Counted from the stretch's first letter, positions 15,211-24,455 are shown. The stretch is DNA of 64,000 bases from an uncultured Piscirickettsiaceae bacterium (GCA_913061075.1 CAJXSK010000006.1:1-64000); one strand, 5' to 3'. A program made the numbers and translations. The notes: a model not told the origin generated them from the letters alone.

Positions 15211-16107
15211 ATGGTAAAAGTGACAGAAGTAGGCTACATGGGTTTCAACGTGACGGATTTAAATGCGTGGCGTGAATTTGCAACAAAATGCGTTGGTTTG
15301 GAAATTGAAGAAGGCGATAGTGATGACCGTTTTTACTTAAGAATGGATACGCATCATTACCGGTTTGCCATTCATCAATCGAATGAGGACGATTTGGCGT
15401 ACACAGGTTGGAGAGTATCTGGTCGTGAAGAATTTGAAGCGATGCAACAGCAATTAAGCGATGCGGGCGTCGAGTACCAAGTAGCGTCAGAGGAAGACGC
15501 AGAAGAGCGTTGTGTTTTGGGCCTGTTAACGCTACAAGACCCTTCAGGCAATGCCGTGGAAATTTTCTATGCGCCGCAAGTTGATGTAATGAAGCCTTTC
15601 CACCCAGGCCGCCCAATGCATGGTAAATTCTTAACTGGTGATCAAGGTGTAGGCCACTTTATTATTCGCTCTATGGATGATGAAGCCATGTACCAATTTT
15701 ATTCAATGTTGGGCTTAAGGGGCTCGGCTGAATATAAATTAAAATTACCAAATGGTATGACGGCAAAACCAACCTTTATGAGCTGTAATGACCGTCAGCA
15801 TTCATTAGCCTTTGGTTTAGGCCCAATGGAAAAGCGCATTAACCACCTAATGTTGGAATACACGGAATTTGATGACTTGGGTCTTGCGCATGACACGATT
15901 CGCCAAGAAGGCATTGATGTGGCTATGCAATTGGGTAAACACTCAAATGACCAAGCGTATACTTTTTACTTCGCAACGCCATCAGGTTGGTTGTTAGAAC
16001 TTGGACACGGCGCGCGTCATACGCTAAAAGATCAAGAATATTATGTAGGCGATGTGTTTGGTCACAGACCAGAAGCAAAGGGCTATGGCATGGATATCGA
16101 TTTATAA
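15211..16107 (+). CDS. Extradiol ring-cleavage dioxygenase (type I, BphC/NahC-like)
   Basis: Fe(II) dioxygenase (298 aa) of the two-domain vicinal-oxygen-chelate family that opens dihydroxylated rings next to the hydroxyls. The C-terminal domain has iron ligands H149, H212 and E263, with second-sphere H197, H244 and Y253, matching 2,3-dihydroxybiphenyl and 1,2-dihydroxynaphthalene dioxygenases. A strong GAGGA site precedes ATG 15211. It closes the plus-strand oxygenase operon and is followed by a terminator at 16130. With the isomerase at 20520 it fits the naphthalene-type upper pathway. Confidence 0.93.
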   Translation: MVKVTEVGYMGFNVTDLNAWREFATKCVGLEIEEGDSDDRFYLRMDTHHYRFAIHQSNEDDLAYTGWRVSGREEFEAMQQQLSDAGVEYQVASEEDAEERCVLGLLTLQDPSGNAVEIFYAPQVDVMKPFHPGRPMHGKFLTGDQGVGHFIIRSMDDEAMYQFYSMLGLRGSAEYKLKLPNGMTAKPTFMSCNDRQHSLAFGLGPMEKRINHLMLEYTEFDDLGLAHDTIRQEGIDVAMQLGKHSNDQAYTFYFATPSGWLLELGHGARHTLKDQEYYVGDVFGHRPEAKGYGMDIDL

Positions 16108-16129
16108 GGTAGTTTTAGCGATAACGATT

Positions 16130-16157
16130 AAAAAAGGGCGCTTCGGCGTCCTTTTTG
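16130..16157 (+). terminator. Rho-independent terminator after the extradiol dioxygenase
   Basis: An A-rich lead, a stem of AGGGCGC around a TTCG loop paired with GCGTCCT, and a run of T. It lies 23 bases after the extradiol stop and ends the 10951-16107 operon. Its A/T symmetry could also allow function in the other direction. Confidence 0.85.
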
Positions 16158-16196
16158 TTGCTTATTATGTGAGGCCTAGTTTTGATGCGTATAAGC

Positions 16197-16230
16197 GAAA
16201 AAAAGCCCATTTTATCGAGATAAAATGGGC
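16197..16230 (-). terminator. Rho-independent terminator of the small secreted protein gene
   Basis: GCCCATTTTAT and ATAAAATGGGC form a perfect 11-bp stem around a CGAG loop (16205-16230). On the minus strand it is followed by a run of eight or so U residues. It lies about 95 bases after the stop of the minus-strand gene at 16324. Confidence 0.85.
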
Positions 16231-16323
16231 AAGTATTCGAGAAGGGAAGTCTCAGAATTACATACACCTATTATTCATAAGTGGTCTTGCAAATCAAAAC
16301 AGCGGTTAGGCCGCGTATGATAT

Positions 16324-16629
16324 TTATAGCGCTGAGTTTTTAGCTAGCACAGTATCGCTTTGCACAGGAAGATCTAATTCCATTGCATAGTCTTCAGCAT
16401 AAGTACGTTCATCAGTTGCTTCAACAACAACGTGAGTTGTTGGCAATACAACGTCTAATGAATAGTCAGATGCATAAGTTAGCTCGTCAGATGTTTCAGT
16501 TGTGTAGCTGCTAGCTGTTGGTGCTACAAGCTCCATTGAATAGTCTTCAACGCCTGGGTTTGCATAAGCAACGCCAAGAGTTAATGCGTTAAGTGTAAGT
16601 GCTGCAGTTAAAGTTTTTAATGTGTTCAT
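16324..16629 (-). CDS. Small secreted protein with three internal repeats, unknown function
   Basis: A 101-aa protein with a signal peptide (residues 1-23, cleavage after AYA). The mature part is acidic and consists of three imperfect repeats: EDYSMELVAPT (28-38), SDYSLDVVLPT (54-64) and EDYAMELDLPV (79-89). They are separated by linkers ending in DELTYA or DERTYA, a period of about 25-26 residues. There is no cysteine and no known enzymatic motif. GGAGA before the ATG and a dedicated terminator show a real monocistronic gene. It could be a periplasmic binding or scaffold peptide; I do not recognise the family. Confidence 0.8.
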   Translation of the reverse strand: MNTLKTLTAALTLNALTLGVAYANPGVEDYSMELVAPTASSYTTETSDELTYASDYSLDVVLPTTHVVVEATDERTYAEDYAMELDLPVQSDTVLAKNSAL

Positions 16630-17000
16630 TTTCGTCTCCGTTTCGTTAAGTTCGAGAGTAGTCTATATGCAAAGATAGAATATACAAAGAATTAAAAAGA
16701 ATAAGAGATGTGCTTTCTTATATCTCATATGAAAAAATTGTTAAAAAACAATGATTAAGAGTCAACTATTGCCTACAGGGATAGCGAAAATTCTTTAAAT
16801 TACTGTTATCTTAAGTGTTAGGCGGCTAATTCGTTCGTCTCTATTAAGTAATTGATGGTTGGTGTGGAAGAGTTAATGTGAAAAAAGTACGGCTAGTTAG
16901 AGGTTGTTTAATATTTAGCCCAGGGTGATTGTTTGCGTTGACTGTGTCTACGGTTTCTAATAAATTAAGATTACTTTAATAATATGAGCAAGGACACTTG

Positions 17001-18194
17001 ATGCAAAAAATCCCAATGCCCGATGATTGTGGTTACTTCGGCGAATACGGTGGACAAATAATTCCGCCTGAATTAGCCGTTATCATGGATCAAATTAAAG
17101 ACGCATACCTTGAAATCTCACAAACTAAAGCTTTCCAAGACGAACTAAACGACCTCTATGCTAATTATGTCGGCCGCCCTAGTCCTATTTATTACGCAAA
17201 GCGTTTAAGTGAAAAGCTGGGTGGGGCAAAAATATTCCTCAAACGCGAGGACTTAAATCATACCGGCGCACACAAAATTAACCATTGTTTGGGTGAGGCT
17301 TTATTGGCTAAGCATATGGGCAAAACAAAAGTATTGGCAGAAACAGGTGCCGGTCAACACGGTGTGGCTTTAGCAACAGCTTGTGCCTTAGTTGGCCTTG
17401 ACTGCGAAATTCATATGGGCGCGGTGGATATTGCTAAAGAACACCCAAATGTCACTAAAATGAAAATTTTAGGCTGTACATTGGTCGAAGTAACGCGCGG
17501 TACTCAAACCTTAAAAGATGCTGTTGATAGCGCCTTCGAAGAGTATTTAAAAGACCCTGTTAATTTTATTTATGCGATTGGTTCTGTGGTTGGGCCGCAC
17601 CCTTTTCCAATGATGGTGAGAGACTTTCAGAGTGTTGTGGGTAAAGAATCTCGAGAGCAGTTTCTTGAGCAGCATGGAAAGTTGCCCGATGTGGTGACCG
17701 CTTGTGTGGGTGGCGGTTCTAATGCTATTGGTATGTTCACCGCATTTTTGGGTGACGAATCAGTTGATTTGGTCGGTGTAGAACCAGCAGGTAAAGGGTT
17801 AGATACCAACCATCATGCGGCAACGATGAGTAAAGGTGTCAAAGGCGCTTTGCATGGTTTCAAATGTTATAACTTGCAAGATGAGGCTGGCGAACCGTTG
17901 CCTGTTCATTCCATTGCTTCAGGTTTGGACTACCCGGGCGTTGGTCCTCAACATTGTTTATTGAAAGACTTAGGGCGAGTGGATTACGTTGCAGTGGATG
18001 ATGATGATTGCGTGGATGCGTTCATGACCCTATCGAGAGTTGAAGGAATTATCCCTGCGTTAGAAAGTGCGCATGCGGTGGCTTATGCAATGAAGATTGC
18101 GGGCGATATGTCGCCGGAGCAAACTATTTTAATTAATTTGTCAGGGCGTGGTGATAAGGATGCGGATTTTATTGCGGATAAATTGGGGTTATAG
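17001..18194 (+). CDS. trpB: Tryptophan synthase beta subunit, orphan
   Basis: PLP enzyme (397 aa) joining indole and serine to give tryptophan. The PLP lysine is K92 in '[10 protein letters not shown]'. 'ETGAGQHG', '[10 protein letters not shown]' and 'SGRGDKD' are standard TrpB motifs, and the length is normal. ATG 17001 follows AAGGA by 6 bases; TTG 16998 is less likely. No trpA or trpF is next to it, unlike the usual trpFBA order. It sits between a secreted-protein gene and a DUF2461 gene. A possible promoter is TTGCGT-N17-TCTAAT at about 16933-16961. The rest of 16630-17000 shows nothing clear. Confidence 0.9.
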   Translation: MQKIPMPDDCGYFGEYGGQIIPPELAVIMDQIKDAYLEISQTKAFQDELNDLYANYVGRPSPIYYAKRLSEKLGGAKIFLKREDLNHTGAHKINHCLGEALLAKHMGKTKVLAETGAGQHGVALATACALVGLDCEIHMGAVDIAKEHPNVTKMKILGCTLVEVTRGTQTLKDAVDSAFEEYLKDPVNFIYAIGSVVGPHPFPMMVRDFQSVVGKESREQFLEQHGKLPDVVTACVGGGSNAIGMFTAFLGDESVDLVGVEPAGKGLDTNHHAATMSKGVKGALHGFKCYNLQDEAGEPLPVHSIASGLDYPGVGPQHCLLKDLGRVDYVAVDDDDCVDAFMTLSRVEGIIPALESAHAVAYAMKIAGDMSPEQTILINLSGRGDKDADFIADKLGL

Positions 18195-18204
18195 GGTTTA
18201 TTTA

Positions 18205-18260
18205 CTGCCGTAAGGGCGTTCATTTTTTGCATTGCCAAAAAACGAACGCCCTTGCGGCAG
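18205..18260. terminator. Long inverted repeat, probable bidirectional terminator
   Basis: Arms of 24 bases (18205-18228 and 18237-18260) beginning CTGCCG and ending CGGCAG pair with two mismatches around an 8-base loop. The inner ends are runs of T and A. It lies just after the trpB stop and before the convergent DUF2461 gene, so it can serve both. The size is unusual for a terminator, and it might also be a dispersed repeat. Confidence 0.65.
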
Positions 18261-18343
18261 CAAAAATAGTACTTCTGAGAGAATAGCTGGTGAGATTACG
18301 ATTGAAAAAAGCAACTCGACCTTTAGGTCGAAACCCAGCAAAC

Positions 18344-19030
18344 CTAATATGACAGCTCCAACGCATTACACAAATAATCCATTAAATCATTAGCTGCTTT
18401 ATAACGTTTATGAACAATGTTAACCAAGTCAGGGCTTGTTATGTCTTCTTGGCTAAGTGGGTGGATGGCGATAAAGTCTTTACGCTTTAAATCGTTAATC
18501 ATCGGGTGATCTTTTGCGTAGCCGCGTGGGTAAGTTTTGAGCGAGTCACCGGAAAATGAGTAGAGTCGTTTGAAGGTTTTGTTGTCTGTTAGTTGTTTCC
18601 AGGCGTTTGGGCTATCGCTGATCATTTCGCGAATCTTGCTGAGTGCTTTGCTGTCGGGGCGCCAGATTCCTGCGCCTACAAAACATTCTTGCGGCGATAT
18701 GTGCAGGTAAAACCCCGGTGCGTGTACATCCTTCCCTGCCACGTGTCTAAATTGAATGCCAATATTGGTTTTATAGGGCGTTTTATCTTTGCTAAATCTT
18801 GCATCTCGGTAAACGCGCATTAACGAGCCGCCAGTTTTTTTTGAAATAGCAGTAAAACTTGGCGATAGCGATTCAATGCTAGGCCGCATCGCTTCAATAA
18901 AATCTAAGGCTGGCGAACGAACGTGGTCTTCATACAAGGGTTTGCGCTCGTTAAACCATGGGCGATTGTTGTTGCTAGTCAGTTGATTTAAAAAATCGAA
19001 CGTCTGCTGGTTAAAGAAAGAAGGTTGCAT
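18344..19030 (-). CDS. DUF2461 (TIGR02453) family protein
   Basis: A 228-aa cytosolic protein of a widespread uncharacterised family. Recognisable segments are 'FLNQLTSNNNRPWFNERKP' near residue 15, 'RVYRDARFSKDKTPYKTNIG' near 75-95 and 'GFYLHISPQECFVGAGIWRP' near 105-125. No catalytic function is established. The gene stands alone and is divergent from the ferredoxin reductase gene, with the FNR-like promoter of the latter in between. Confidence 0.85.
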   Translation of the reverse strand: MQPSFFNQQTFDFLNQLTSNNNRPWFNERKPLYEDHVRSPALDFIEAMRPSIESLSPSFTAISKKTGGSLMRVYRDARFSKDKTPYKTNIGIQFRHVAGKDVHAPGFYLHISPQECFVGAGIWRPDSKALSKIREMISDSPNAWKQLTDNKTFKRLYSFSGDSLKTYPRGYAKDHPMINDLKRKDFIAIHPLSQEDITSPDLVNIVHKRYKAANDLMDYLCNALELSY

Positions 19031-19046
19031 TGTCGTTGTCCTGTAT

Positions 19047-19087
19047 ATGATTTAAAGCATGGCTTGTTTGTTAGTTGAAGATATAAT
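19047..19087 (+). promoter_or_regulatory. FNR-like promoter of the shared reductase gene
   Basis: 19047-19060 reads ATGAT-TTAA-AGCAT, one mismatch from ATGAY-N4-RTCAT in its four-base TCAT core. A consensus -10 box, TATAAT, is at 19082-19087, centred 31 bases from the palindrome centre, exactly as in the 10282-10322 promoter. No good -35 hexamer is visible, as expected for activator-dependent class II promoters. Confidence 0.65.
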
Positions 19088-19132
19088 AACCTTAATAACT
19101 AATATTTACGGCATAAATCATTTGGGGTAGGA

Positions 19133-20155
19133 ATGGCTAGTTTTAATGTAAAAATCAGCGAACAAGAGTTTGAGTTTAAATGCGAAGAAGGCGATACAAT
19201 TTTACGTGCGGCGCTTCGTGCAGGGCTTGGTATGCCGTATGAGTGTAACTCGGGCGGTTGTGGTAGCTGTAAGGTTGAAATTCTTAACGGCGAGATTAAT
19301 GATGTTTGGCCAGATGCGCCAGGCCTATCGCCACGTGATATTAAAAAAGGCCGCAAACTAAGCTGCCAATGTATTCCAACGGCTGATTGTGAAATTAAGG
19401 TGCGCTTGAACCATGAGGCAATGCCAGTTCATAAGCCCATTAAATCAAAAGCCACGTTATTCCAAATTAATACATTAACGGATGATATGGCGGAATTTTG
19501 TTTTAAAACAGAACATGCAGCTAATTTTGAGCCAGGCCAATTCGCTTTATTAGACTTCCCTGGGGTTGTTGGTTCACGTGGATACTCAATGAGTAATTTG
19601 CCAAATGATGCAGGTGAGTGGAATTTCATTATTAAAAAAATGCCTGGTGGTAGTGCGACGGGTAAACTGTTCGATGAATATAAAGTAGGCGACGAAATAA
19701 TTGTTGATGGCCCTTATGGCTTGGCGTATTTAAAACCTGAAATTCCTCGCGATATTGTTTGTGTCGGTGGTGGTTCGGGCTTGTCGCCAGAAATGTCTAT
19801 CATTAAAGCAGCAGCAAAAGATCCGCGATTAGAAGATCGTAATATTTATTTATTCTACGGTGGTAGAGCGCCTAAAGACATTTGCACGCCAGCGCTTATT
19901 GAAGCTGATGATGATATGCGAGGTAGAATTAAAAACTTTAATGCAGTGTCAGATGTTGATGCAGCAAAAGCAGCGGGTTGGGATGGTGAAGTAGGCTTTA
20001 TTCATGAATTGTTGGCCAAAACATTAGGTGATAAACTACCTGAGCATGAGTTTTATTTCTGTGGCCCACCACCAATGACCGATGCGTTAACACGTATGTT
20101 GATGATGGAATATAAAGTACCATTTGACCAAATTCATTATGATCGTTTTTATTGA
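19133..20155 (+). CDS. Oxygenase electron-transfer reductase (2Fe-2S ferredoxin/FAD/NAD domains)
   Basis: NAD(P)H reductase (340 aa) feeding Rieske ferredoxin and oxygenases. The N-terminal plant-type ferredoxin domain has C38-x4-C43-x2-C46 and C78. The FAD domain has 'RGYSMSN', and the NAD domain has 'GGGSGLSP' and C-terminal 'FYFCGPPPM'. This domain order is that of NahAa-type reductases. It is the only such reductase in the window while there are six oxygenase alphas, so it is probably shared. It starts a small operon with the ferredoxin and the isomerase and has its own FNR-like promoter. Confidence 0.93.
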   Translation: MASFNVKISEQEFEFKCEEGDTILRAALRAGLGMPYECNSGGCGSCKVEILNGEINDVWPDAPGLSPRDIKKGRKLSCQCIPTADCEIKVRLNHEAMPVHKPIKSKATLFQINTLTDDMAEFCFKTEHAANFEPGQFALLDFPGVVGSRGYSMSNLPNDAGEWNFIIKKMPGGSATGKLFDEYKVGDEIIVDGPYGLAYLKPEIPRDIVCVGGGSGLSPEMSIIKAAAKDPRLEDRNIYLFYGGRAPKDICTPALIEADDDMRGRIKNFNAVSDVDAAKAAGWDGEVGFIHELLAKTLGDKLPEHEFYFCGPPPMTDALTRMLMMEYKVPFDQIHYDRFY

Positions 20156-20193
20156 TTAATTATTTTATAACTTAACTATATTGATACCAGAAT

Positions 20194-20511
20194 ATGAGTA
20201 ATTTAGTAACGCTGTGTAAAGCAGACGATGTAAAAGAAGAAGCGCCGATTTCAGTAACACCAGAAGGTTTTCCAGGCTTGGCAGTGTACGAGTTTGAAGG
20301 TGAATACTTCGTAACAGATAACCTTTGCACACATGGCATGGCGATGTTGACAGACGGTTACCAAGATGGCGAAGAAATTGAATGCCCATTCCATGGCGGT
20401 GCATTTTCAATAAAAACAGGTGAAGCGACGGCTTTTCCTTGTCAGATAGCAATTAAAAGCTATCCAGTAACGCTTGAAGACGGCAATATTTGCATTCCAG
20501 CTGCTGAGTAA
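20194..20511 (+). CDS. Rieske-type ferredoxin of the aromatic dioxygenase system
   Basis: A 105-aa soluble [2Fe-2S] Rieske ferredoxin passing electrons from the reductase to the oxygenase. Cluster ligands lie in 'CTHGMAML' and 'CPFHGGAF'; the length and the 'TGEATAFPCQIAIKSYPV' segment match NahAb/BphF-type ferredoxins. It follows the reductase by 38 bases and precedes the isomerase by 8. Confidence 0.93.
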   Translation: MSNLVTLCKADDVKEEAPISVTPEGFPGLAVYEFEGEYFVTDNLCTHGMAMLTDGYQDGEEIECPFHGGAFSIKTGEATAFPCQIAIKSYPVTLEDGNICIPAAE

Positions 20512-20519
20512 TTCGCGTC

Positions 20520-21110
20520 ATGAAAAATAGCATTGATTTTTATTTTGATTTAATGAGCCCATTTAGTTATTTGGCTCATGTAAAGCTGCCTGATTTAGCA
20601 CGCAAGTATGACTTGTCTGTGGCGTATCATCCGATGGACATTCCACAAGCAAAAATGGCAGCAGGTAACTACGGCCCATCTAACCGTGAAGTGCCAGCAA
20701 AAATAAAAGTGATGCTAGCCGATTTAAAACGTTGGGCTAAGCACTACGACGTGCCATTTACATTCCCTAAAAACTTACAAGTTGAGCTTTGGAACGTAGG
20801 TGTATTATTCGCTATCGAAAAAGGCGAAGAAGAGGTTTATGTTAATGCTGCGTATGCAAAAATTTGGGGCGAAGGTTGTGACCCAGCGGATATTACAGAG
20901 CTACAGCAAGTAGCTGAAGGGCTGGGTTGGGATGTTGCAGCGTTTACCAGCTTTGTAGAGTCTAACGAAGCGCAAACGGCGTTCCGTAAGGCTTGTGTAC
21001 AAGCGCATCAAGTGGGTGTGTTCGGTGCGCCGATTATGATGTTAGATGACGAGATTTGGTGGGGTAATGATCGTTTTGACTTTATTGAAGAGTATCTTCA
21101 GCAGCGTTAA
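20520..21110 (+). CDS. 2-hydroxychromene-2-carboxylate isomerase (NahD-like)
   Basis: A 196-aa enzyme of the DsbA/GST-kappa fold that isomerises 2-hydroxychromene-2-carboxylate to trans-o-hydroxybenzylidenepyruvate in naphthalene and PAH degradation. It has the N-terminal 'DFYFDLMSPFSYLAHVKLP' glutathione-site signature and C-terminal 'GVFGAPIMMLDDEIWWGNDR'. It is co-transcribed with the reductase and ferredoxin. Its presence ties the cluster to bicyclic or larger aromatics. The 3' end overlaps the convergent GNAT gene by 29 bases. Confidence 0.92.
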   Translation: MKNSIDFYFDLMSPFSYLAHVKLPDLARKYDLSVAYHPMDIPQAKMAAGNYGPSNREVPAKIKVMLADLKRWAKHYDVPFTFPKNLQVELWNVGVLFAIEKGEEEVYVNAAYAKIWGEGCDPADITELQQVAEGLGWDVAAFTSFVESNEAQTAFRKACVQAHQVGVFGAPIMMLDDEIWWGNDRFDFIEEYLQQR

Positions 21111-21531
21111 GCGTTTTAATCATTTTAATATGGGCAATGCCAGCCTCATCCATAGGTTCGCCCAGTCGAATAAACCCATTTTTAATATAAAAGCCCTCGG
21201 CTGAAAGCTGTGCGTGGCAAGTTAATTGTTCTAGTTTTAAGTGCCGAGCTTGCTGATTAATCAGCCGCAGTAGTTCATTGCCTATTCCCTGCCTTCGATA
21301 ATTTTTTAGCACGGCCATTCGGCCAAACTTTCCGCTAGCAATCAACCTAGCCGTTGCAACAGGATTTTGCCGGTCATTAAAAACCACAACATGATGGCTA
21401 TGTTCGTCAAGGGTATCTAGTTCTATGGCGCTGGGAACACCTTGTTCAGTAACAAAGACGGTGAGCCGAATTGGTTTGCAGTATTTTTTGAGTTTGGCCC
21501 AAGTATCAGTTTGTGATCTAAACCGTGACAC
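21082..21531 (-). CDS. GNAT family N-acetyltransferase
   Basis: A 149-aa acetyl-CoA-dependent acyltransferase of the ElaA/YjcF-like group. The acetyl-CoA site 'RRQGIGNELL' is near residue 80, preceded by 'KFGRMAVLKNY', and a 'FYIKNGFI' segment follows. The start is GTG 21531, which shares one base with the MoxR stop (TAGTG), so the two are translationally coupled. The substrate is unknown. Confidence 0.85.
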   Translation of the reverse strand: MSRFRSQTDTWAKLKKYCKPIRLTVFVTEQGVPSAIELDTLDEHSHHVVVFNDRQNPVATARLIASGKFGRMAVLKNYRRQGIGNELLRLINQQARHLKLEQLTCHAQLSAEGFYIKNGFIRLGEPMDEAGIAHIKMIKTLNAAEDTLQ

Positions 21532-22442
21532 TACGGGATGGCAACCTCGGTCAACAAAACATGAGAGGCGCTTTGTCCGCGTGTTGTGTAGTCTTGAAGT
21601 ACAAGCCGGTGTTCTGTGGTGGCGCTAAGAACGGCCTGAATATCTTCGGGGTATACGCTGTCTCGCCCATCCATAAGGGCCCACGCTTTAGCGGATTGCA
21701 CCAAGCCAATACCGCCTCTAGGGGACAAGCCTTGAGAGAATAAAGGTGAGGTACGTGAAAATTCCAACAAAGCTTGTACGTAGGCAATGAGGGGCTCAGC
21801 CACATGAACGTTAGGGCATTGTTGTTGAAGGGACAGTAGTTGCTCGCATGAAAGTGCGGTGCTCAAGGCATTGAGTATTTGTTTGGTATCTTGCCCCGCC
21901 AGTAGTTTTTTCTCTGAGCTTGCGTCGGGGTAGCCAATGGATAGGCGCATTAAAAAGCGATCTAATTGTGATTCCGGTAGCGGAAACGTACCAACTTGAT
22001 GGCCCGGATTTTGTGTGGCAAAAACAATAAAGGGTTGAGCCATTGGATAGGTGGTTTTTTCAATGGTAACTTGACGCTCTTCCATTGCTTCTAATAAAGC
22101 GCTTTGTGTTTTGGGTGTGGCACGGTTTATTTCATCAGCCAATATGAAAGATGAAAAAATGGGGCCAGGGTGAAACTCAAAGCTATTATTGTCGCGGTCA
22201 AAAACGCTGGAGCCAACAATGTCGGCCGGTAATAAGTCGCTAGTAAATTGAATGCGTTGAAATTCCAATCCAAATAAGGTGGAGAAGGTATGAGCCAATG
22301 TGGTTTTCCCCACGCCCGGGATATCTTCAAGTAATAAATGCCCTTTCGCTAAAATACAGGCTAAGGCCAGTTTGATGGTGTGTTCTTTGCCTAAAATAAC
22401 AGAATTTGCGTGCTCTAAAAAATCTTCAACAGGGTTTTTCAT
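21531..22442 (-). CDS. MoxR family AAA+ ATPase
   Basis: A 303-aa chaperone-like ATPase. The Walker A is 'GVGKTT' (residues 43-48), the Walker B 'LADEINR', then sensor 'FATQNPG' and 'LDRFLMRL'. MoxR proteins usually act with DUF58/VWA partners to mature or fold a target. Here no such partner follows; the next gene is the GNAT acetyltransferase. It is divergent from mnmG. Confidence 0.9.
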   Translation of the reverse strand: MKNPVEDFLEHANSVILGKEHTIKLALACILAKGHLLLEDIPGVGKTTLAHTFSTLFGLEFQRIQFTSDLLPADIVGSSVFDRDNNSFEFHPGPIFSSFILADEINRATPKTQSALLEAMEERQVTIEKTTYPMAQPFIVFATQNPGHQVGTFPLPESQLDRFLMRLSIGYPDASSEKKLLAGQDTKQILNALSTALSCEQLLSLQQQCPNVHVAEPLIAYVQALLEFSRTSPLFSQGLSPRGGIGLVQSAKAWALMDGRDSVYPEDIQAVLSATTEHRLVLQDYTTRGQSASHVLLTEVAIP

Positions 22443-22575
22443 ATAGGCAGAATCTACTTAATTTATTGAGAGAAGTGTTTATCTTAGCAAATAGTATTGA
22501 GGCTTGTTGTGAAGGCATTAACCAAATACATGAAAAAATGTTAAAATCAACAGCTTATGTCTAATGGTTACAGTT

Positions 22576-24450
22576 ATGGAACATCCAAATAAGTTTGACG
22601 TTATTATTGTAGGAGGCGGTCACGCAGGCACAGAAGCCGCGTTAGCGTCTGCTCGAACAGGGGCTCGCACCTTGTTGTTAACGCAAAACATTGAGACGTT
22701 AGGTCAAATGAGTTGCAACCCGGCTATTGGTGGCATTGGCAAAGGACACTTGGTAAAAGAAGTGGATGCGCTAGGCGGTTTAATGGCTAAGGCAACGGAC
22801 AAAGCCGGCATTCAATTCCGTACGTTAAATTCCAGCAAAGGACCTGCAGTACGCGCAACCCGTGCTCAAGCGGATCGGCTGTTGTACAAGCATGCTGTGC
22901 GAGAAGTTTTAGAGAATCAAGAGAATCTAAGTTTATTCCAACAGACTGTGTCGGACCTTGTTGTTGAAAATAATAAAGTTGAAGGCGTTGTGACGCAAAT
23001 GGGTCTTACGTTCAAAGCGCCAAGCGTGGTGTTAACGGTCGGCACATTTTTGGGCGGAAGAATTCATATCGGCCTTGAGAATTATGAAGGGGGTCGTGCA
23101 GGTGATGCGCCATCAAATGCCTTATCTGAACGGTTGCGCGCCCTGCCCTTTGGTGTTGATCGATTAAAAACAGGTACGCCACCGCGCATTGATGGGCGAA
23201 CCATTGATTTTAGTGTGATGGAGGAACAGCCGGGCGATACGCCGCTGCCGGTGTTTTCTTTTATGGGGTCTGTGGCGGATCATCCCGAGCAAATTTCTTG
23301 CTACATCACCCGAACCAATGAGCAAGGTCACGATATTATTCGTTCAGGATTAGATCGTTCGCCCATGTATACGGGTGTAATTGAAGGTGTTGGGCCGCGT
23401 TATTGTCCATCGATAGAAGACAAGGTGATGCGTTTTTCAGATAAAAACTCTCACCAAATTTTTGTGGAGCCTGAAGGGTTAACAACAACAGAAGTTTACC
23501 CGAATGGTATCTCAACCAGTTTGCCGTTTGATATTCAGTATGCGTTTATTAAAACGATTAAAGGATTTGAAAACGCGCATATTGTGCGCCCTGGTTACGC
23601 GATTGAATATGACTTTTTCGATCCGAGAGGGCTTAAGTCGTCTCTAGAAACGAAACACATGCCGGGTTTGTATTTTGCGGGCCAAATTAACGGCACAACG
23701 GGCTATGAAGAAGCGGCGGCTCAGGGCTTGATAGCGGGCCTTAATGCTGCGCGACAATCCAAAGATTTGGCGCCATGGTGTCCGCGCCGAGATGAGGCAT
23801 ATATTGGTGTGATGATCGACGACCTAGTGACGAATGGCACGCTTGAGCCTTACCGAATGTTTACAAGTCGTGCGGAATATCGCTTGTTACTTCGTGAAGA
23901 TAATGCCGATCTTCGGTTAACTGAAATTGGCTATGGAATGGGTTTAGTTGGTGAGAAGCAGTGGCGCGCTTTTAGTGCTAAGAAGGAAGCTGTTGAGAAA
24001 GAGCAGGCTCGTTTGAAATCAACCTGGATACGACCAGATTCGCAACCAGCCGATGAAGCAAGCGCCTTTTTAAAAGCGCCATTACAACGTGAGGCGAATT
24101 TATTAGATTTGCTTAGACGTCCAGAAGTGACGTACGACAACATTGCAAATTTATCTGGTCTTGAAAGTGAAGTTGATGATGTGTCGGTTACTGAACAGGT
24201 CCAAATTCAAGCTAAATATGCGGGTTATATTGAGCGCCAGCAAACAGAAATTGCAAGATCATTACGCTACGAAGACATGGCGTTGCCCCCACAAATGAGT
24301 TTTCAACAAGTACCGGGGTTGTCGTCTGAGGTTGTAGAAAAACTCGACAAGCACCGACCTGAGACATTGGGTCAAGCTGGCCGTATCCAAGGGGTTACGC
24401 CAGCTGCGGTATCCCTGCTGTTGGTTCATATGAAAAAGAAAAGCGCTTAG
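22576..24450 (+). CDS. mnmG: tRNA uridine-5-carboxymethylaminomethyl modification enzyme MnmG (GidA)
   Basis: FAD-dependent enzyme that, with MnmE, makes the cmnm5U34 wobble modification. It has an N-terminal '[16 protein letters not shown]' Rossmann motif, the family signature '[20 protein letters not shown]' and '[10 protein letters not shown]' later. The length is about 624 aa, normal. ATG 22576 (MEHPNKF) aligns best with known MnmG starts; ATG 22564 adds four residues and is also possible, as neither has a strong ribosome site. It begins the mnmG-rsmG-parA-parB set. Confidence 0.95.
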   Translation: MEHPNKFDVIIVGGGHAGTEAALASARTGARTLLLTQNIETLGQMSCNPAIGGIGKGHLVKEVDALGGLMAKATDKAGIQFRTLNSSKGPAVRATRAQADRLLYKHAVREVLENQENLSLFQQTVSDLVVENNKVEGVVTQMGLTFKAPSVVLTVGTFLGGRIHIGLENYEGGRAGDAPSNALSERLRALPFGVDRLKTGTPPRIDGRTIDFSVMEEQPGDTPLPVFSFMGSVADHPEQISCYITRTNEQGHDIIRSGLDRSPMYTGVIEGVGPRYCPSIEDKVMRFSDKNSHQIFVEPEGLTTTEVYPNGISTSLPFDIQYAFIKTIKGFENAHIVRPGYAIEYDFFDPRGLKSSLETKHMPGLYFAGQINGTTGYEEAAAQGLIAGLNAARQSKDLAPWCPRRDEAYIGVMIDDLVTNGTLEPYRMFTSRAEYRLLLREDNADLRLTEIGYGMGLVGEKQWRAFSAKKEAVEKEQARLKSTWIRPDSQPADEASAFLKAPLQREANLLDLLRRPEVTYDNIANLSGLESEVDDVSVTEQVQIQAKYAGYIERQQTEIARSLRYEDMALPPQMSFQQVPGLSSEVVEKLDKHRPETLGQAGRIQGVTPAAVSLLLVHMKKKSA

Positions 24451-24455
24451 CTGTC

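Noticed and set aside
16052-16309. 85-codon plus-strand frame after the extradiol dioxygenase
   Set aside because: It overlaps the extradiol 3' end and runs through two terminator hairpins; no ribosome site.
22443-22575. Origin of replication next to mnmG
   Set aside because: mnmG-parAB can lie near oriC, but I saw no cluster of DnaA boxes or AT-rich unwinding repeats here.
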